Below are positions 1 through 11,536 of a DNA stretch of 64,000 nucleotides, one piece after another (within the stretch, counting starts at the first letter, position 1; the number at the start of each line of letters is the position of its first letter). The notes beneath the pieces were generated by a model. It was not told the DNA's origin. It did not search any database and saw nothing but the letters and a program-made list of their open reading frames with translations. The stretch comes from Tricholoma matsutake (Eukaryota > Basidiomycota > Agaricomycetes > Agaricales > Tricholomataceae), in assembly GCA_026075535.2 (NCBI GenBank), contig AP026549.1, positions 5,952,001-6,016,000 on the forward strand, given 5' to 3'. The position numbers and the translations under genes were made by a program.

Positions 1-422
1 AGGGCAACCTAAGCCTCTAGCAAAGGGAAATCCGAAGTTAAAATTATGCTACATAATACAGGGATTGGGGGCGCACCTAGCAAAGGGAAATCCGAAGAGA
101 AAACTCTAAGGATCCCCTTGCTGATGCCCAGTATATGTGAAGACGACAAAAATCAAATATAACCTAAAAATAGAAAAAGGCGGAGATAGGCGGATCAAGG
201 CCGCCGAATGACATCATACCAAGGGGTATGTGTCGGAAGGGGTACTCTGCCTCTAAATATAAAAGTGTCAACATATACAAACATGATAGCAAGGGAAAAT
301 TAGTAATAAAATCCAGAAAAATCATAGAAAATGAAGAATAGAAGGAAATGAGGTGGGGAAAAATATGGGACGAACATAAAAAATAGGAAAAACACACAGG
401 GCACCCCCCTAGTCCCCTTACA
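1..422 (-). repeat. Ty3/Gypsy LTR, window-edge copy
   Basis: This is the same 426-bp LTR that bounds the complete element at 53273-59319; the first 4 bases (TATA on the plus strand) lie outside the window. In minus-strand sense it starts TGTAAGGGG at 422. By eye it differs from the other two copies at about five positions (near 45, 63, 248, 312 and 408), two of them in CpG context. The minus orientation means any internal region would lie left of the window, so it is either a solo LTR or the 5' LTR of a further element. It interrupts the KDZ transposase relic that starts at 423. Confidence 0.9.
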
Positions 423-1553
423 GTTTGATCTCTTGTGGGATTCCCGCCAGGATGTTCATGACTGCCCGTGGACAAAGCCTGTTTGCCGTGTAGTAATAGA
501 CCATCACTTCAAGCTCGAGCGTGCATGCGAGGAGATCCAGCGCCTCAACATCAAAATCTGCCATGTCATCACTTATATACAGGACGAGGATCTGTTCCTC
601 TGCTTGAAGGAAGGAGAAGTGAGGGAGGCAAACCCTGGTTTAGCGTGCCAGGTGAAAATATACAGAATGGAACGGGGGCACTTTAATGAGCAGCACATGC
701 AGCAGTTCAGGAAACTGGCATCCCTCCCAGGGTTCACTGGTAGAGATTGGCAGGGGTAACCCTTGGGTATTTTCATTGTTACCCTTACCCTTACCCTTCA
801 AAACCCTTACCCTTCAAAACCCTTACCCTTGGTCAAGGGTAGGGGTTTTCAGGGGTAAGGGTAAGGGTACCCCAGGGTATAGAGAGTATTCAATACCCTT
901 GGGGGTATGATGCAAGGGTTTATTTCAAATAGTTTCCTGATGATGCTCAAACATGGTCCTATCCATTTTTAGTAATTATCTGAGCTTTTGGCATGTTGAA
1001 AAGCACAATGTAGTAGTCTAGTACTGTCTTTTGGAGAATACCTTTGCCTAAATAACTCAATAGGCTGGGACCATAGAGGAAATAACCTAACTTGCACAGC
1101 AAAGAGTGGTCAGAGAGGTCATCAAGTTTCATAAGGGTTACTATACTGATATCATGGGTGGTTAACATCTTCTAAAGTCTGACTCTGTATACCCTTGTAC
1201 CCTCCTCAGGGGTAAGGGTATGTAGAGGGTAGGAAAGTTCATACCCTTACCCTTACCCTCACGTACCCTTTGCCCATACCCCCAGGGGTATGTAAACCCT
1301 TGCCATTCACTATTCACTGGTAGCATCAGGCCTGGGACCAGTACAGAGTTATGTAGTAGAGTAGGGAATCCTATGGATGTTGATGAGCCACCCGATGATG
1401 ACAGCTGTAGGGGTGAGAGTGACGACAGTGGTGGGGTGCCAACAATGGTGGAGCAGGTGACGAAGATGAAGAAGATGATCAAGAGGATGAGGACATCCAA
1501 GCCACAGTTGCCATGCTCATGTCTCTCACCCTGGACGTGCCTGGTGTCGAATA
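423..1553 (+). pseudogene. KDZ-type transposase, C-terminal relic
   Basis: The reading frame is open from 423 directly after the LTR and resembles the C-terminal end of Kyakuja-Dileera-Zisupton (KDZ) transposases: a segment with ERACEEIQRLN, a D-E-D acidic stretch and the ending LPGFTG. At 741 it is cut by a MITE (741-1312). When the MITE and one target copy are ignored, the frame continues at 1313 with SIRPGTS and an acidic tail. A one-base frame change near 1455 then leads to an acidic DEDEEDDQED segment and a stop at 1553. The N-terminal part and catalytic residues are missing (left of the LTR). Family assignment is from remembered C-terminal patterns and is moderately sure; that it is broken is clear. 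Confidence 0.65.
733..1320. mobile_element. hAT-type MITE, 572 bp, with 8-bp target duplication
   Basis: The element spans 741-1312. The left end reads TAGAGATTGGCAGGGGT; the right end in reverse complement reads TAGTGAATGGCAAGGGT, matching the hAT terminal pattern (C/T)AGNGNTGGCA. It is flanked by a perfect 8-bp direct repeat TTCACTGG at 733-740 and 1313-1320, the hAT duplication length. Both subterminal zones are packed with CCCTTACCC or its complement, a likely transposase-binding array. No coding region of its own is seen. It lies in the coding part of the KDZ relic. Confidence 0.85.
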
Positions 1554-2730
1554 GAGTCGTGTCTTTTTGCATAACTGCTGCTACATATCTAATTTAATCA
1601 CATTGTGTTGCTTTTGTGGTACAGTACATAGGAGTCATATGAGAAGGTGTGGCCAAAGTAGAATCAGCAGTACACCAAAACTGTGTCAACGTGGGCATGA
1701 ACAACAAGCAGGAGGCCAGGAGCAGTGAGCAGGAGGCCAGGAAGTCAGGAAGAGGGCGGTGATTGAAGCAGCAGTGATGTGGCACCATCAGAGGCACATT
1801 GCCAAGCAGTGCCATCAATGATTGGCACATGCCGACAGTGAGTAATCATTTGACTAAGTGTTCTCAAGCATTAACAAAGGTATCTTGAAAGAGGCCTGTA
1901 CTACTCCAATCCCCTCCTGTTAGAGGGGGATACTGATGCCTATACCACCTCTATCAAGTGGGATTATCAGGTGAATCAGAATGCCGTATAATTATGAATA
2001 GCGCTGTAAGGTGTCGGTGGTCTTGTGTAGCCTGGAAGTCAAGAATACAGCTGTTGAAGCTCCGACAAGATATGTTACGGTTAGGATTCAAAAAATGTAT
2101 TTCGAAAGAGGCGTGGGCAGGTAAAGATTTACGAGGCGAGATCTGTCTAATTCGATCCGATGAAGGGCAGCGAAGGCGAAGGCGAAATAATATAGCGTAA
2201 ATCAGGTCATCAGTGTTATAGACGTTGTACATAATAGCCGCGTCGAACCATGTGCTTCAGTTGAAGTCCTCAGATTGTGGTGAAGCATCCTTACATAAGT
2301 CGATCCAAACAGACAGTTGAAAGTCAAGAATGAAATGAGGATCAGCAGGGATAGTGGCAGAGGCCCAGAGAGGTGTACATCAGCCGTTCTAATGAATGAC
2401 CTGTGGAATACGGGAGATCCTGATGGAATGAGTTAGCATCTTCCAAAATATGAAAGAAAAAAAATGAGAGGAAGAAAGAGTCAGAATTGCAGAAGTTTAA
2501 TCAGCAAAGGGAGTCGTTTGAAACCCTAAGACTGTTGAGCTTGATAATGTGAACTTTTATTCATCACTGAAGGATGGAAGCGCAGATGATGGTTAGAAAA
2601 CTCACTTTTCATCGGGACGAGGAAAAGGAAGGAAAAAATCTGGCACATTTATAACCAGATTTCAAGCTCCGTCTAAAGTTACGTTCAATGTGATATGTGA
2701 TGTGATACTTACAATTCATTAACACAATCC
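1554..2730. other. Non-coding stretch between KDZ relic and UPF3
   Basis: No supported gene. The first part may be the 3' flank of the KDZ element. Short open frames here have no recognisable domain. The last 100 bases are the presumed 5' leader and promoter of the UPF3 gene. Confidence 0.5.
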
Positions 2731-4477
2731 ATGTCTATTCCTCAAGCGCCAAAAGTGTTACCCACAAAGCCTAGAAAGGACCGCGAGCGCGAACGTAAGG
2801 AGAAAGAAAAGCAAAATCCCCCAGGATCCGAACGCCTTAAAACCGTTGTCCGCAGACTTCCGCCCAACCTTCCGGAGGCGGTCTTCTGGCAGAGCGTCGA
2901 AGCGTGGGTAACGGACCAGACTGTTACATGGAAGGCATACTACTCTGGCAAATTTCGGAAAAGGTGCGTCGTATCGAATCATGTGTCGGATAGATTATAG
3001 GGTTGATTGGCCTAGATTGAACAAGGAGAACATACCTTCTCGGGCATACATTGCGTTTAAAACCGAGGAACAACTTGCTCTATTTGGAAGAGAATATGAC
3101 GGGCATTTGTTCAAGGATAAAGCGGGTATGTGTATCTATTCCAGAATTGAAACACGGTTTCAATTCTGCTTCCTAGGAAATGAATCCCATGCCATTGTCG
3201 AATTTGCTCCATACCAGAAAGTCCCATCCGAGAAAAAGAAACCAGATGCCCGCAATGCGACGATCGAAAATGGTATGTGAGATATCACATCCGGCGCGAA
3301 AAATATCAACTGAACTCCTATCTATATGCGCCTTAGATGAAGACTACATCTCATTCCTCAATGCGCTCAACGCGCCAGCGAGTGCCGAACCAGTATCTAT
3401 AGAAACTCTTGGTATGTAAATATTTTCGTTTCCCCCCAACACCGTCTAATCTTTCTATCCTTCTATCCAGTTGCAGCAATCCAGCACCCTCCACTACCGA
3501 AAACAACGCCTCTCCTAGAAGCCCTGAAAGCTGAAAAATCTGCACATAAAGACAAAGAATCTATCCTCCGCAACCACGCTCACTACAAGGACCAGCAAGC
3601 AGGGGTTTCCAGCACCCCACGTAAGGACGATCCGAAGAAGAAGGGCGTACCCATCCCGCCTCCAAAAGTCGCTCCTACTCCCACCGATGCAAGCAACGCT
3701 GCTACTGCTGGCGTGAGCAGCGGCAAGAGATCGCACAAGAAGGGACAAACGACCGCCGCTAACGCTGTGGTTGCTACCCTCCCTCCTATTGTAGCTCAGA
3801 AACCTACTGCTCAGATAAATGCAGCTGGCAAGAATGCAAACGCCGTGCCTGTCCCTGGACTTGCTTCAAAGTCACCCAAGGTGTCGAGAGCACCCAGATT
3901 GCCACCCCAAACGACAGTCCCAGTACCTGCCCCCGAAGTCCCCATTGTTGCCCTTCCAGCCCATGCCCATGGACCACCTCCGCGGAGGCCACGTCCCGTT
4001 GTCGGGCTGGGATCTCGTCATTTCGAGGCTGCGCTCAGCGGGGCTGGCGTCAGCGCCCCCGGAGATCAGAAATCGCGACGTGACAGGGAGAGGGAAAGGG
4101 AGAAAGAGAAAGAGAAGGAATCACCATCGTCAGTGACCTCGAGCGGCCTGCCGGTGCCTGCGGAAACTAAACCCACAAATGTATCGCCCAGGAGGGATCG
4201 TGGGAGAAAGGAATCTGCGCAGGCCCATGCGTCTGGTGCTGGAGCGGCGGGAAGAACGGGACTACCGGCATTGGCACTTGGAGGCGGACCCTTGATCTCG
4301 GCCAAACCAGGTATACTCCAGCGTGACGAACCACCAGCTCCTGGCGTAGCTATGCCTCAGTTTGACCTTGATAGTAGCGTGACAGTACCTGCACAGGATA
4401 CTAATACTCCTCTATTTTATGGTGGACGAGGAGGTAGACGTGGGCGGGGCAAAGCAAGGGGTGCCCGTGGTGGATGA
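2731..4477 (+). CDS. UPF3: UPF3 (nonsense-mediated mRNA decay factor)
   Basis: UPF3 links UPF2 and the exon-junction or ribosome complex to UPF1 in nonsense-mediated decay. Proposed exons: 2731-2963, 3016-3125, 3177-3272, 3337-3411, 3471-4477; all four introns (51-64 bp) are GT-AG and keep phase, giving 506 residues. The Smg4/UPF3 RNP-like domain covers roughly residues 35-150: KTVVRRLPPNLPE, then RAYIAFKTEEQLALF, then HAIVEFAPYQKVP, the usual order. The rest is a long, low-complexity Lys/Pro/Ala-rich tail with a run of basic and acidic charges (DREREREKEKEKE), ending in an RGG-like Gly/Arg block. The start is the first ATG in frame, followed by a basic stretch. Family identity is clear; the tail is poorly conserved in the family. 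Confidence 0.9.
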
Positions 4478-5073
4478 TCTAGGTATGTTCTATCCGAGCT
4501 GAGTGGCATATCACACTGAAACCCTCCTTACGTTAACAAAGGACTACAATTCGTTGGTATCGCGATCTCTCGCGCTTACTCTAAAGTCTTCTTACAGCCT
4601 GTTCGGGCTATCTGCCAAAGGGGATGCTATCGCGCACAATGAAGTTCCAAGGAATGGTCTGGACCGCCATCAATGCAGCTTGCTCTTGATATAAATTCCA
4701 AGCTTCGTTATTAGCTGTCGTACGTGCCACTCGTGTCGTACCTTGATCAGGAGCTAGTTAACATTTAGTCCCCGTAAGTGAAGTTGGATACACACTTATC
4801 TCATAATCGTTCATATTGGAATGACATTCACTGCTTGCTCACTGCAATCGGATTGACACCTTAGATCTGGGGCTTGTTACGTCCCAACTAAAAGTATTAA
4901 AGTTATCAGGGGTGTGCGTGCTATCACCGGTGGATCGGAACTATCGGAACACGTATCATCTCGGGTTCATAGTAGAGATGACTAACTGCGGTGACAGAAA
5001 ACAAACATCAACATATGTCTTAAAAGATGTGGAACGTTTCGTGCGTTCTAATTCCTTCGTCGCGAAGCGCGAC
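4478..5073. other. Intergenic, UPF3 to GT8 gene
   Basis: No gene supported. It holds the 3' flank of UPF3 and the 5' flank of the GT8 gene. An upstream in-frame ATG at 4978 could extend the GT8 protein by 32 residues. Confidence 0.4.
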
Positions 5074-6209
5074 ATGCCATGGCCCTTTAGCGATATGTAC
5101 ACGCTGCTGCCAACGAATGCCGCTTCCCCGACGGTTTGGTACAGGCCTAATCGGCGACTTGTGTACGGCATTCTCCTCTTCGTGGCATGTCTTATCACCG
5201 GGGCAGTAGTGCGGCTGGCCATACCCGTGCCGTACAGCCCTTTATTAAATTATCAGAATTTGTAGGTCCTGTTGCTCGTTCTCAGATCTGTATAAGCTGA
5301 ATGTACCACAGAAATGCCCCACCTCTCATAAGCGAAGTAGTTACGCATTCCACCACCTCGTCTGATCGTCGCGCAGTCGTCACTACCTTGTATAGCGACT
5401 CTTACGCCATTGGTGTTGCTGTGCTGGGCCATTCCGTGCAGAAAGCAAATGTCACCTCACGCTTGCTGCTGGCCTATCTCGAAGGCGATGGGCGCGTATC
5501 AAGCCGGGCGCTCTGCATAGCGCGCGCCGTAGGTTGGGAACCATATCCCGTGTCATTTATACCTCCACCACACAACGGCAAAGGTATCCACCACCGATTT
5601 TATGATCAGTACACGAAACTGAATATATGGGGTCTGGACAAGCATGGGATCGACAAAGCGGTCTACCTGGACGGGGACACACTAGTACGCCGGAATTTTG
5701 ATGAACTCTTCGACATTCCATTCGATTTTGCAGCCGTCCCAGACGTGTACAGGGACAAGCGGGGTTTTGCTATCAGTTTTAATGCGGGTGTCATCGGATT
5801 CCGCCCATCAAGCGCAGTGTTAGAGGTGATGAAGCAACGAATAGAGACAGCCAAATTTCCACTTGACCAAGCAGAGCAGTCCTTCCTCAATTTGTTCTTT
5901 TCTGCGAACGTTCTCCGCTTACCCTACGCCTACAACGCGAATCTTGCTATCAAAGAAGTTAGTCCCGCGATGTGGGACGGGATGAAGGACGAAATACGAA
6001 TCGTCCACTACACCCTGACAAAACCATTCCTAGATGATCTCTCTGAGTCATCAACGACCATCTTGACAGTGGAGATGCAACGGGAGGCTATTGCAAGAGC
6101 TGCGGAGCAAGATGGTGGGATGTTTGCGGAAGAGGTGGGATGGTGGCGCGACTCATATAACGAGATGATGAACAGTGCAGGCGCCCAAATTCAAGGGTGC
6201 CTTGGGTAG
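5074..6209 (+). CDS. GT8-family glycosyltransferase, type II membrane protein
   Basis: Exons 5074-5261 and 5312-6209 with one 50-bp GT-AG intron (CTGA branch-like site near 5297) give about 361 residues. A short cytosolic N-terminus is followed by a single hydrophobic segment (YGILLFVACLITGAVV), which suggests a Golgi/ER signal anchor with a lumenal catalytic domain. The catalytic part fits glycosyltransferase family 8 (glycogenin/galactinol synthase-like): VVTTLYSDSYAIG near its start, the metal-binding DxD motif in YLDGDTLV, the NAGVIGFRPS segment, and a DQAEQSFLN region. The acceptor sugar or protein cannot be read from sequence. The start at 5074 is preferred because it sits just before the anchor; 4978 is an alternative. 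Confidence 0.85.
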
Positions 6210-7704
6210 ATCGCAGTCGGCCATTCCGACCTCGTGTGATCAACCCAAGTTACATATCTCCCGTGTAGAGGCGCTAGAAAGCAGGATACTGACTCAGGGC
6301 CGAGTAGGCCTTGTACTAATTCAACGAGGGTTTACATCCTCAAGCTCAAATCGTGTCGTTTGAAGTTATACTAATACAGCAGCAACTTCAGCTTCCCATA
6401 ATTTGGTCGTCTGGTGCTCACTGCTCGAGGTGGTGTAGATGCTGTTGCATATGGAGCGAGACCCCTATCACATAAACAGTTCTGTACCTGGATCCCGATC
6501 CCAGCCTCTTCCAACTGTGTCATGTCAAACTTGGCCCACGAGCCGCACTCGGCAAGGGGCTTCATATCGTCGTGTTGTAAATGGGAAGCACCGCCGTTGC
6601 TTCCACGTTCATGACAGCTCACTTAGTGACATCTCCAGCCACTATGGTTTGGAATATACGAATTTAATCAGGCAGCAAATCTCACCTTGAAACCGCGAGA
6701 TAACTGATATTTCGTTGTGTATGGCAGGGAAGGACGCCTTGGCAGGCTCGGAAGAATGTCAAGTTGTATCATCCCTCGTCAACAAATTGAGCTCCTCGTG
6801 TCGAAAAAGAAGTTAAGTAGATACGGGTGAATACAAGATTAAGTAACGGTTTAAATCCAAGCGTAGTCCAGTGACTACAATTTATCCATAACACTTCTCT
6901 AGTGTAAGCGGCTATTTGGTAGAATCATCTTACTATGGATCCGCGATGTGCAAATCATGAATTGCAACCCCTTCTCGTCATTTCCTTATTTCAATAAAAT
7001 TCACGCATATAGATAGCATATATACAAATCACTTTGTCAGTTCAGAATGAGAAAATCAGAGGTGGTTGCAATGCAGGACCTCGAAAAGCATGAAAATGAT
7101 GCTAGTGTAAGCATATAGCCCCCACTATCCCAATGACAGCATGGTATATAATTATGCCACTTTGCAGGTGTCCTCACACAGTATCCCCCAATGGGCCCTA
7201 TATCAGGGCCCATAAAGTGTGGAACCTCGGGTGTCATTGGGCGTGACAAAGAGTGACAAGCACCAGCCAAACCCGACCATGACGACTGGTGACTGCAATT
7301 CTTTTTGCACCTTGACCTCGGTCATTGTCCGAGAGCTCAATCACTTGGTATAAAAAGATATAAAATTTATAAGGACATGAAGAACAGTAAAAATGACGTA
7401 GGGTTTAAATCCAAGGGCTCAAAATGTGTTGTGGAAGGCTGTAGAATTTGAAAAGTCAAATATTTGCAATTCCCACCTATAGTAAGTCGTAATAGAATTT
7501 TGCTATGCGGAGTGGGACTTAGACTAAGTTCAGGAAAATGTGAGAAACCAATTTTCCTATTGAGCATCCTCTTACCAAACGCATTGATACCGTTCTGCAA
7601 ATCCCATCTCCTGTACTGGCGTCACTATGGAACGTAATCGCCGATGATGAAGTTCGGTGCAACTGGTGCCAATCATTATGCACATCCTCACTGCCTTCAT
7701 CATC
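6210..7704. other. Intergenic, no gene seen
   Basis: About 1.5 kb with only short open frames without recognisable domains. The 7.0-7.6 kb part is AT-rich. Nothing else is supported. Confidence 0.5.
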
Positions 7705-8936
7705 CTAAGCGATCAGAACACCCTGGGACCGTTCATCAATCAACACAAGTCTTGCGCCTGATAATACCCTGACACGCAGTGATCTATTTACATCCTTTTT
7801 CTCTGGCGAAAGCGGAGGATACAACCAAGCGAATAATGCACTTCGCACACGCATGGCATTGGTAGCTTCGTGATAAACTTTAATATGGTCCACGTTCGAC
7901 AGAACTGCGTGAGATGCCAACGGTGAAGTTATCGTTGATCCTTGATCAGATGTTATGTTTGGTTCAAGAGTCACTTGATTACCTAGTCTTGACATTAGAG
8001 AGGTGTAGTTCCGAGACATCGACTGGGAGTTGGACATTGGCGAAGAAGAGTTTGATGCATGGAATGAAAGGCCTATGGTGCCAACACTATGCGAATCCCG
8101 GAGGTGAAGGAGATATGACCAGAAAGAGGCAATTGATTCACGCGTCCACATTATTGGATCGCCTGTGTTGGGATTGGGGGAGATGGGCATTGAAAAAGAT
8201 GCATCGAGAATGACTGCAGACGTGCTAGCATCCCAAGGAAAGGTACCACGAATAGGAATTAACCAGGCTGTACGTGCAAATTGAGAGGCCGAAAACGGAA
8301 GCGTATGAGGGGGGATGGGAACGAGCTTCTTTGAAATATACCGCGGTACGTCGAGAGGTGTAGTTGAACTTTCCAGAGAGGACGGGTGTATGTGTGGCTA
8401 CAGAGAGAAATTAGTGAGATAACCTGGACGAATAAAGTAACGAACTTGAGGAATAAGATCGTGCAGGGGGTAGATGTCCAGCTTGCGCCGCTTAAGCGGG
8501 GGCTCTTCTCTGTCCAGTGTGGATAATTTTCGAATCCGATTGGATTCGTCCAAGGGCGAATTCACAAGGAAAAGAGAACTGAAATCTGTGGACTCAAATT
8601 CATCTAGATCATCAAGATCATAAACATCGTCGTCTGGCCCAATGAGCTCGCCCCACTCTTTGAGAAGTCGAGGACGGTATTTCAATGAGATATTTACTGT
8701 TGAAGCAGCGTATTGAAAGCTCCCTAAAGATAAGTTGCACAGTTCATCCCAGACAAGAAATTTAACATACTTTCAGAAGAAAAGGAGGTATTGCGGAAAG
8801 AATTTTCGCCAACACTAGTCCAACCTCTGAGTGAAGTAGCAGCATATATAACATTTTGGCCAACGCCGAGTAGAGTGGTTGTTGGAGTAGTTCCAAGATA
8901 ATTGAAGTTGTGAACAACAAAGTCGAGGTCGTTCAT
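7705..8936 (-). CDS. Unrecognised protein, three exons
   Basis: Reading on the minus strand, exons 8936-8771, 8723-8446 and 8397-7705 join in phase with introns of 47 and 48 bp and give 378 residues. I do not recognise the family. Visible features: a hydrophobic, Thr-rich N-terminus (TTPTTTLLGVGQNVIYA); an acidic stretch (DDDVYDLDDLDEFES); a short basic KRRK cluster near residue 140 that could be a nuclear signal; and a Ser-rich middle. There is no clear signal peptide. The coding frame stays open through 693 bp in the last exon and splice sites are good, so it is likely a real gene. It is divergent from the bHLH gene, with starts 350 bp apart, so they may share a promoter region. Confidence 0.6.
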
Positions 8937-9286
8937 GATTGCGTGGCTGTGCTAACTGACAGTTGCCACTTGAATTCTTCCGCAAAGTTCTTGAAAAGTT
9001 CAAGATGAAAACGCAGGCTCATAGATGCTTCATGCAGTGGCTGGAATGAACGGGTGTTGTTACGCGTTGTCGTATCGTATGTCAAACGTGTGTGGAAGGA
9101 TCGACCAATCGGAATGCAGATTTACAGTCGTGTGCTGGCTCTAGGCACGTTTCCAAGAGCTACACGAGCGAGTTCCGAGTCACCATGAAGAACAGTGGAG
9201 CACTTTAAGAATTCAATTCTTACTCCACAACTGCCTCGACAAACGGTAGACTCCTTCCGCTCCTACTCAAATCCAGAACTCCTTCA

Positions 9287-10477
9287 ATGGCTGAGCAGTA
9301 TAAGGATCTTTACGCAGCTAGCTGCAATCCAGCTAGGCGAGCGAAGCACTCTCGTGCAGACGACCCCGCTCAAATCCAGCCCAAGAAACCAAACCCCCCA
9401 CCCGACACATCCAACTCACTACGAAACGTATTACCGATCCTTCCAAAGCGGTCCGCTCAGGAACTACCTCAGGAAACCAATATCCCCTCCAGCGTGCCCC
9501 AGCCTGCTCGGGCGAAGCGGGGCCGTAAACCAGGTCCTCTATCTCGCACTGCGCGAGAGACACAGCGAAAGCTGAACCACTCCATAATTGAGAAAGCGAG
9601 GCGCACAAAGATTAACGAAGCACTGGCCACGCTCCGCGAACTAGTCCCTAAAGATTACGGCTATTCTAAAGATAAGCCGATGAACGACAACGAAGGCGAG
9701 GACGACGAAGAGAAGCCAGGCAAGACCAAGTTCAAAGCGACAGGTAAACGAGAGGAGAAGGAGAAAGAGTTTAAGCTTGAGATATTAGTTAGGACGGTAT
9801 CCTTCATGCAGGATTTATTGGCACGTGTCCAGGCGATGGAAGCCAATACCCAGCAATGTTCAAAGTGTGCTGCAAATGACACCTCCAAGAGAAAGCGGGA
9901 TCATGCCGATGAAGGAACCAACGACAATGCGGACGATCACAGCATACGTCCCCCTAAGCGAATCAATGACTCTCGCGATATTCAGACGTCTGCTGAAAGT
10001 CCCCTCGTTCAGCGATCGTCATCCATCGAATCCACTACGGCACGCGCTTATTTCGGTTCTCGGCTCCCATCGATATCATCCTGGCTTCCACCGTCCCAGA
10101 TTGACCCTGCCCTTCTGTCGCCCAGTCAGCGGCCGTTGTCCAACAATACCTACCAGCTACCCTCACCACCATCTTCCACCATCTTCCACCCCATCCAGAC
10201 TTCGCACGCCCCTCCGGCACTGAACCTAGGACCGGTTGCTACCTCATCCCTCCTCTCACCTTTGCGGACACCTGAAGATGAATCTGCAGCATCGTTACTT
10301 CTACAGATCAGTGCCTCCTCTCCTCAGCTTCTTCCCATCTCCATTTCGAATTCATGCACCTCGTTTGACTTGTCGAAACTGAGGACCGTTTGCAGGACCC
10401 CTGGCAAGCCAGTTGAGCATATGCAAGCGCAGACGCCTGGAACAATGCTGGGTTTGATGCAGAAGCAGAGAGGGTGA
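9287..10477 (+). CDS. bHLH transcription factor with AT-hook-like motif
   Basis: A single-exon frame of 396 residues. The basic-helix-loop-helix region starts near residue 93: RKLNHSIIEKARR carries the H98-E102-R106 pattern that contacts E-box DNA in this family, followed by helix 1 (INEALATLRELVP), an unusually long charged loop (about 121-160, Lys/Glu/Asp-rich) and helix 2 (KLEILVRTVSFMQDLL). Just before it, KRGRKPG (77-83) resembles an AT-hook. A CSKC pair follows the domain; the C-terminal half is Ser/Pro-rich and probably disordered. Regulatory target unknown. The start is the first ATG (MAEQYKDLYA), with no splice site needed. Confidence 0.85.
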   Translation: MAEQYKDLYAASCNPARRAKHSRADDPAQIQPKKPNPPPDTSNSLRNVLPILPKRSAQELPQETNIPSSVPQPARAKRGRKPGPLSRTARETQRKLNHSIIEKARRTKINEALATLRELVPKDYGYSKDKPMNDNEGEDDEEKPGKTKFKATGKREEKEKEFKLEILVRTVSFMQDLLARVQAMEANTQQCSKCAANDTSKRKRDHADEGTNDNADDHSIRPPKRINDSRDIQTSAESPLVQRSSSIESTTARAYFGSRLPSISSWLPPSQIDPALLSPSQRPLSNNTYQLPSPPSSTIFHPIQTSHAPPALNLGPVATSSLLSPLRTPEDESAASLLLQISASSPQLLPISISNSCTSFDLSKLRTVCRTPGKPVEHMQAQTPGTMLGLMQKQRG

Positions 10478-10885
10478 GAAACGAGATAGGTAGCCGAAAG
10501 AGAATGAATCATCATTACGAAGTTGACTTCAGTTGTACAGCAGTTTCTTGTAGCCCGGAGCAGATCTTATTAAGTAGGATTGTACCAAACAGTCGGAGAC
10601 ATGTATCACACATCTTTACATTATACATAACTACTTTCAACCCTGTCTCGTGGTTCGCCTTAGCCGCCTCATATTGGCTTCATGGCTACTTTACCTGTCA
10701 AAGTTTAGCTGCTAGCTGGAAATATTTGGACTTTAAGATAAACGTGTATACACTCATAAGTTAGCGGTCACTTGAACAAACCATCTATATTTATTCCTCG
10801 AGGTACTCCATACGAGAACGCGTCGCGTTTTGACACGTGATATAAAGTGCGGTTCACGTGCTTGTGTTGGAGATACTTCTTCAAT

Positions 10886-11065
10886 ATGTTCTCGGAGCAG
10901 AATGTTCTCCATATTGTTCTAAAGACTTTTATGAAGATTAACACTGATGAAATTTCTAAGAATGATTCCCAAATGACTTTCGGTCGAGTTATCCCCTTGG
11001 TTATCCTTGTGCTTGGTGTAGGTGTTGTGACTTATTTGACTCGGAAAAAGAACAACCATCCATAA
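10886..11065 (+). CDS. Possible small membrane protein (59 aa)
   Basis: A short frame from ATG 10886 ends in a hydrophobic segment (VIPLVILVLGVGVVTYL) followed by RKKNN, which is the layout of a tail-anchored or C-terminally anchored protein. No family is recognised and no introns are needed. It could equally be a chance frame in an otherwise gene-free 1-kb interval (10478-11536), in which nothing else is supported. Confidence 0.3.
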   Translation: MFSEQNVLHIVLKTFMKINTDEISKNDSQMTFGRVIPLVILVLGVGVVTYLTRKKNNHP

Positions 11066-11536
11066 TTCCCGAATGGCAACTTTACTGGGTCTTCGAGCAG
11101 GTGAACGTTAACTGTTGGGCCCAGGCTCTTGATCATTAATCGTTACCTTCACGCTTGTGTATGGACCAAGCCCACTCCAAGCTTGTTGTTTTTGCCCTCG
11201 GTTTCGGGTGGAAATTTGCGGTCAATTACCTTGTTCTCAGCTTGGACCTTCTACCACGTCATGACGATGCATCACTAGATTGGCTGTATTGTGAAAGCGA
11301 TGGATAATACTACGTTCATTCCAAGCTGTGCCTACGGAAACTGCGACCTTTTATTGTGCTGCGATTCTTGTGTCCATAAACAATACCAAGAACAATTGAC
11401 GCGTTCTTTGGTAACAAGTTGACACCAGATTGCTGTCAGTTAAATAAGGCAAAATGTTCCAGAAGCCCCTCACTCTTATACAGCATACGACGACGGGACG
11501 ACACTTACTTTTTATTGCCAGGAAATATCCTCAAGC

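Noticed and set aside
164..475. 103-residue frame, also at 53440 and 59061, as a conserved protein
   Set aside because: It lies wholly inside the LTR and is repeated only because the LTR is.
780..870. CCCTTACCC tracts as an internal telomere remnant
   Set aside because: The unit is CCCTTA, not the fungal CCCTAA, it is present in opposite orientation at both ends of a clearly bounded MITE, and it is broken by other bases.
4978..5073. N-terminal extension of the GT8 protein from ATG 4978
   Set aside because: Possible, but it adds a polar stretch before the signal anchor; the ATG at 5074 gives the usual short cytosolic tail.
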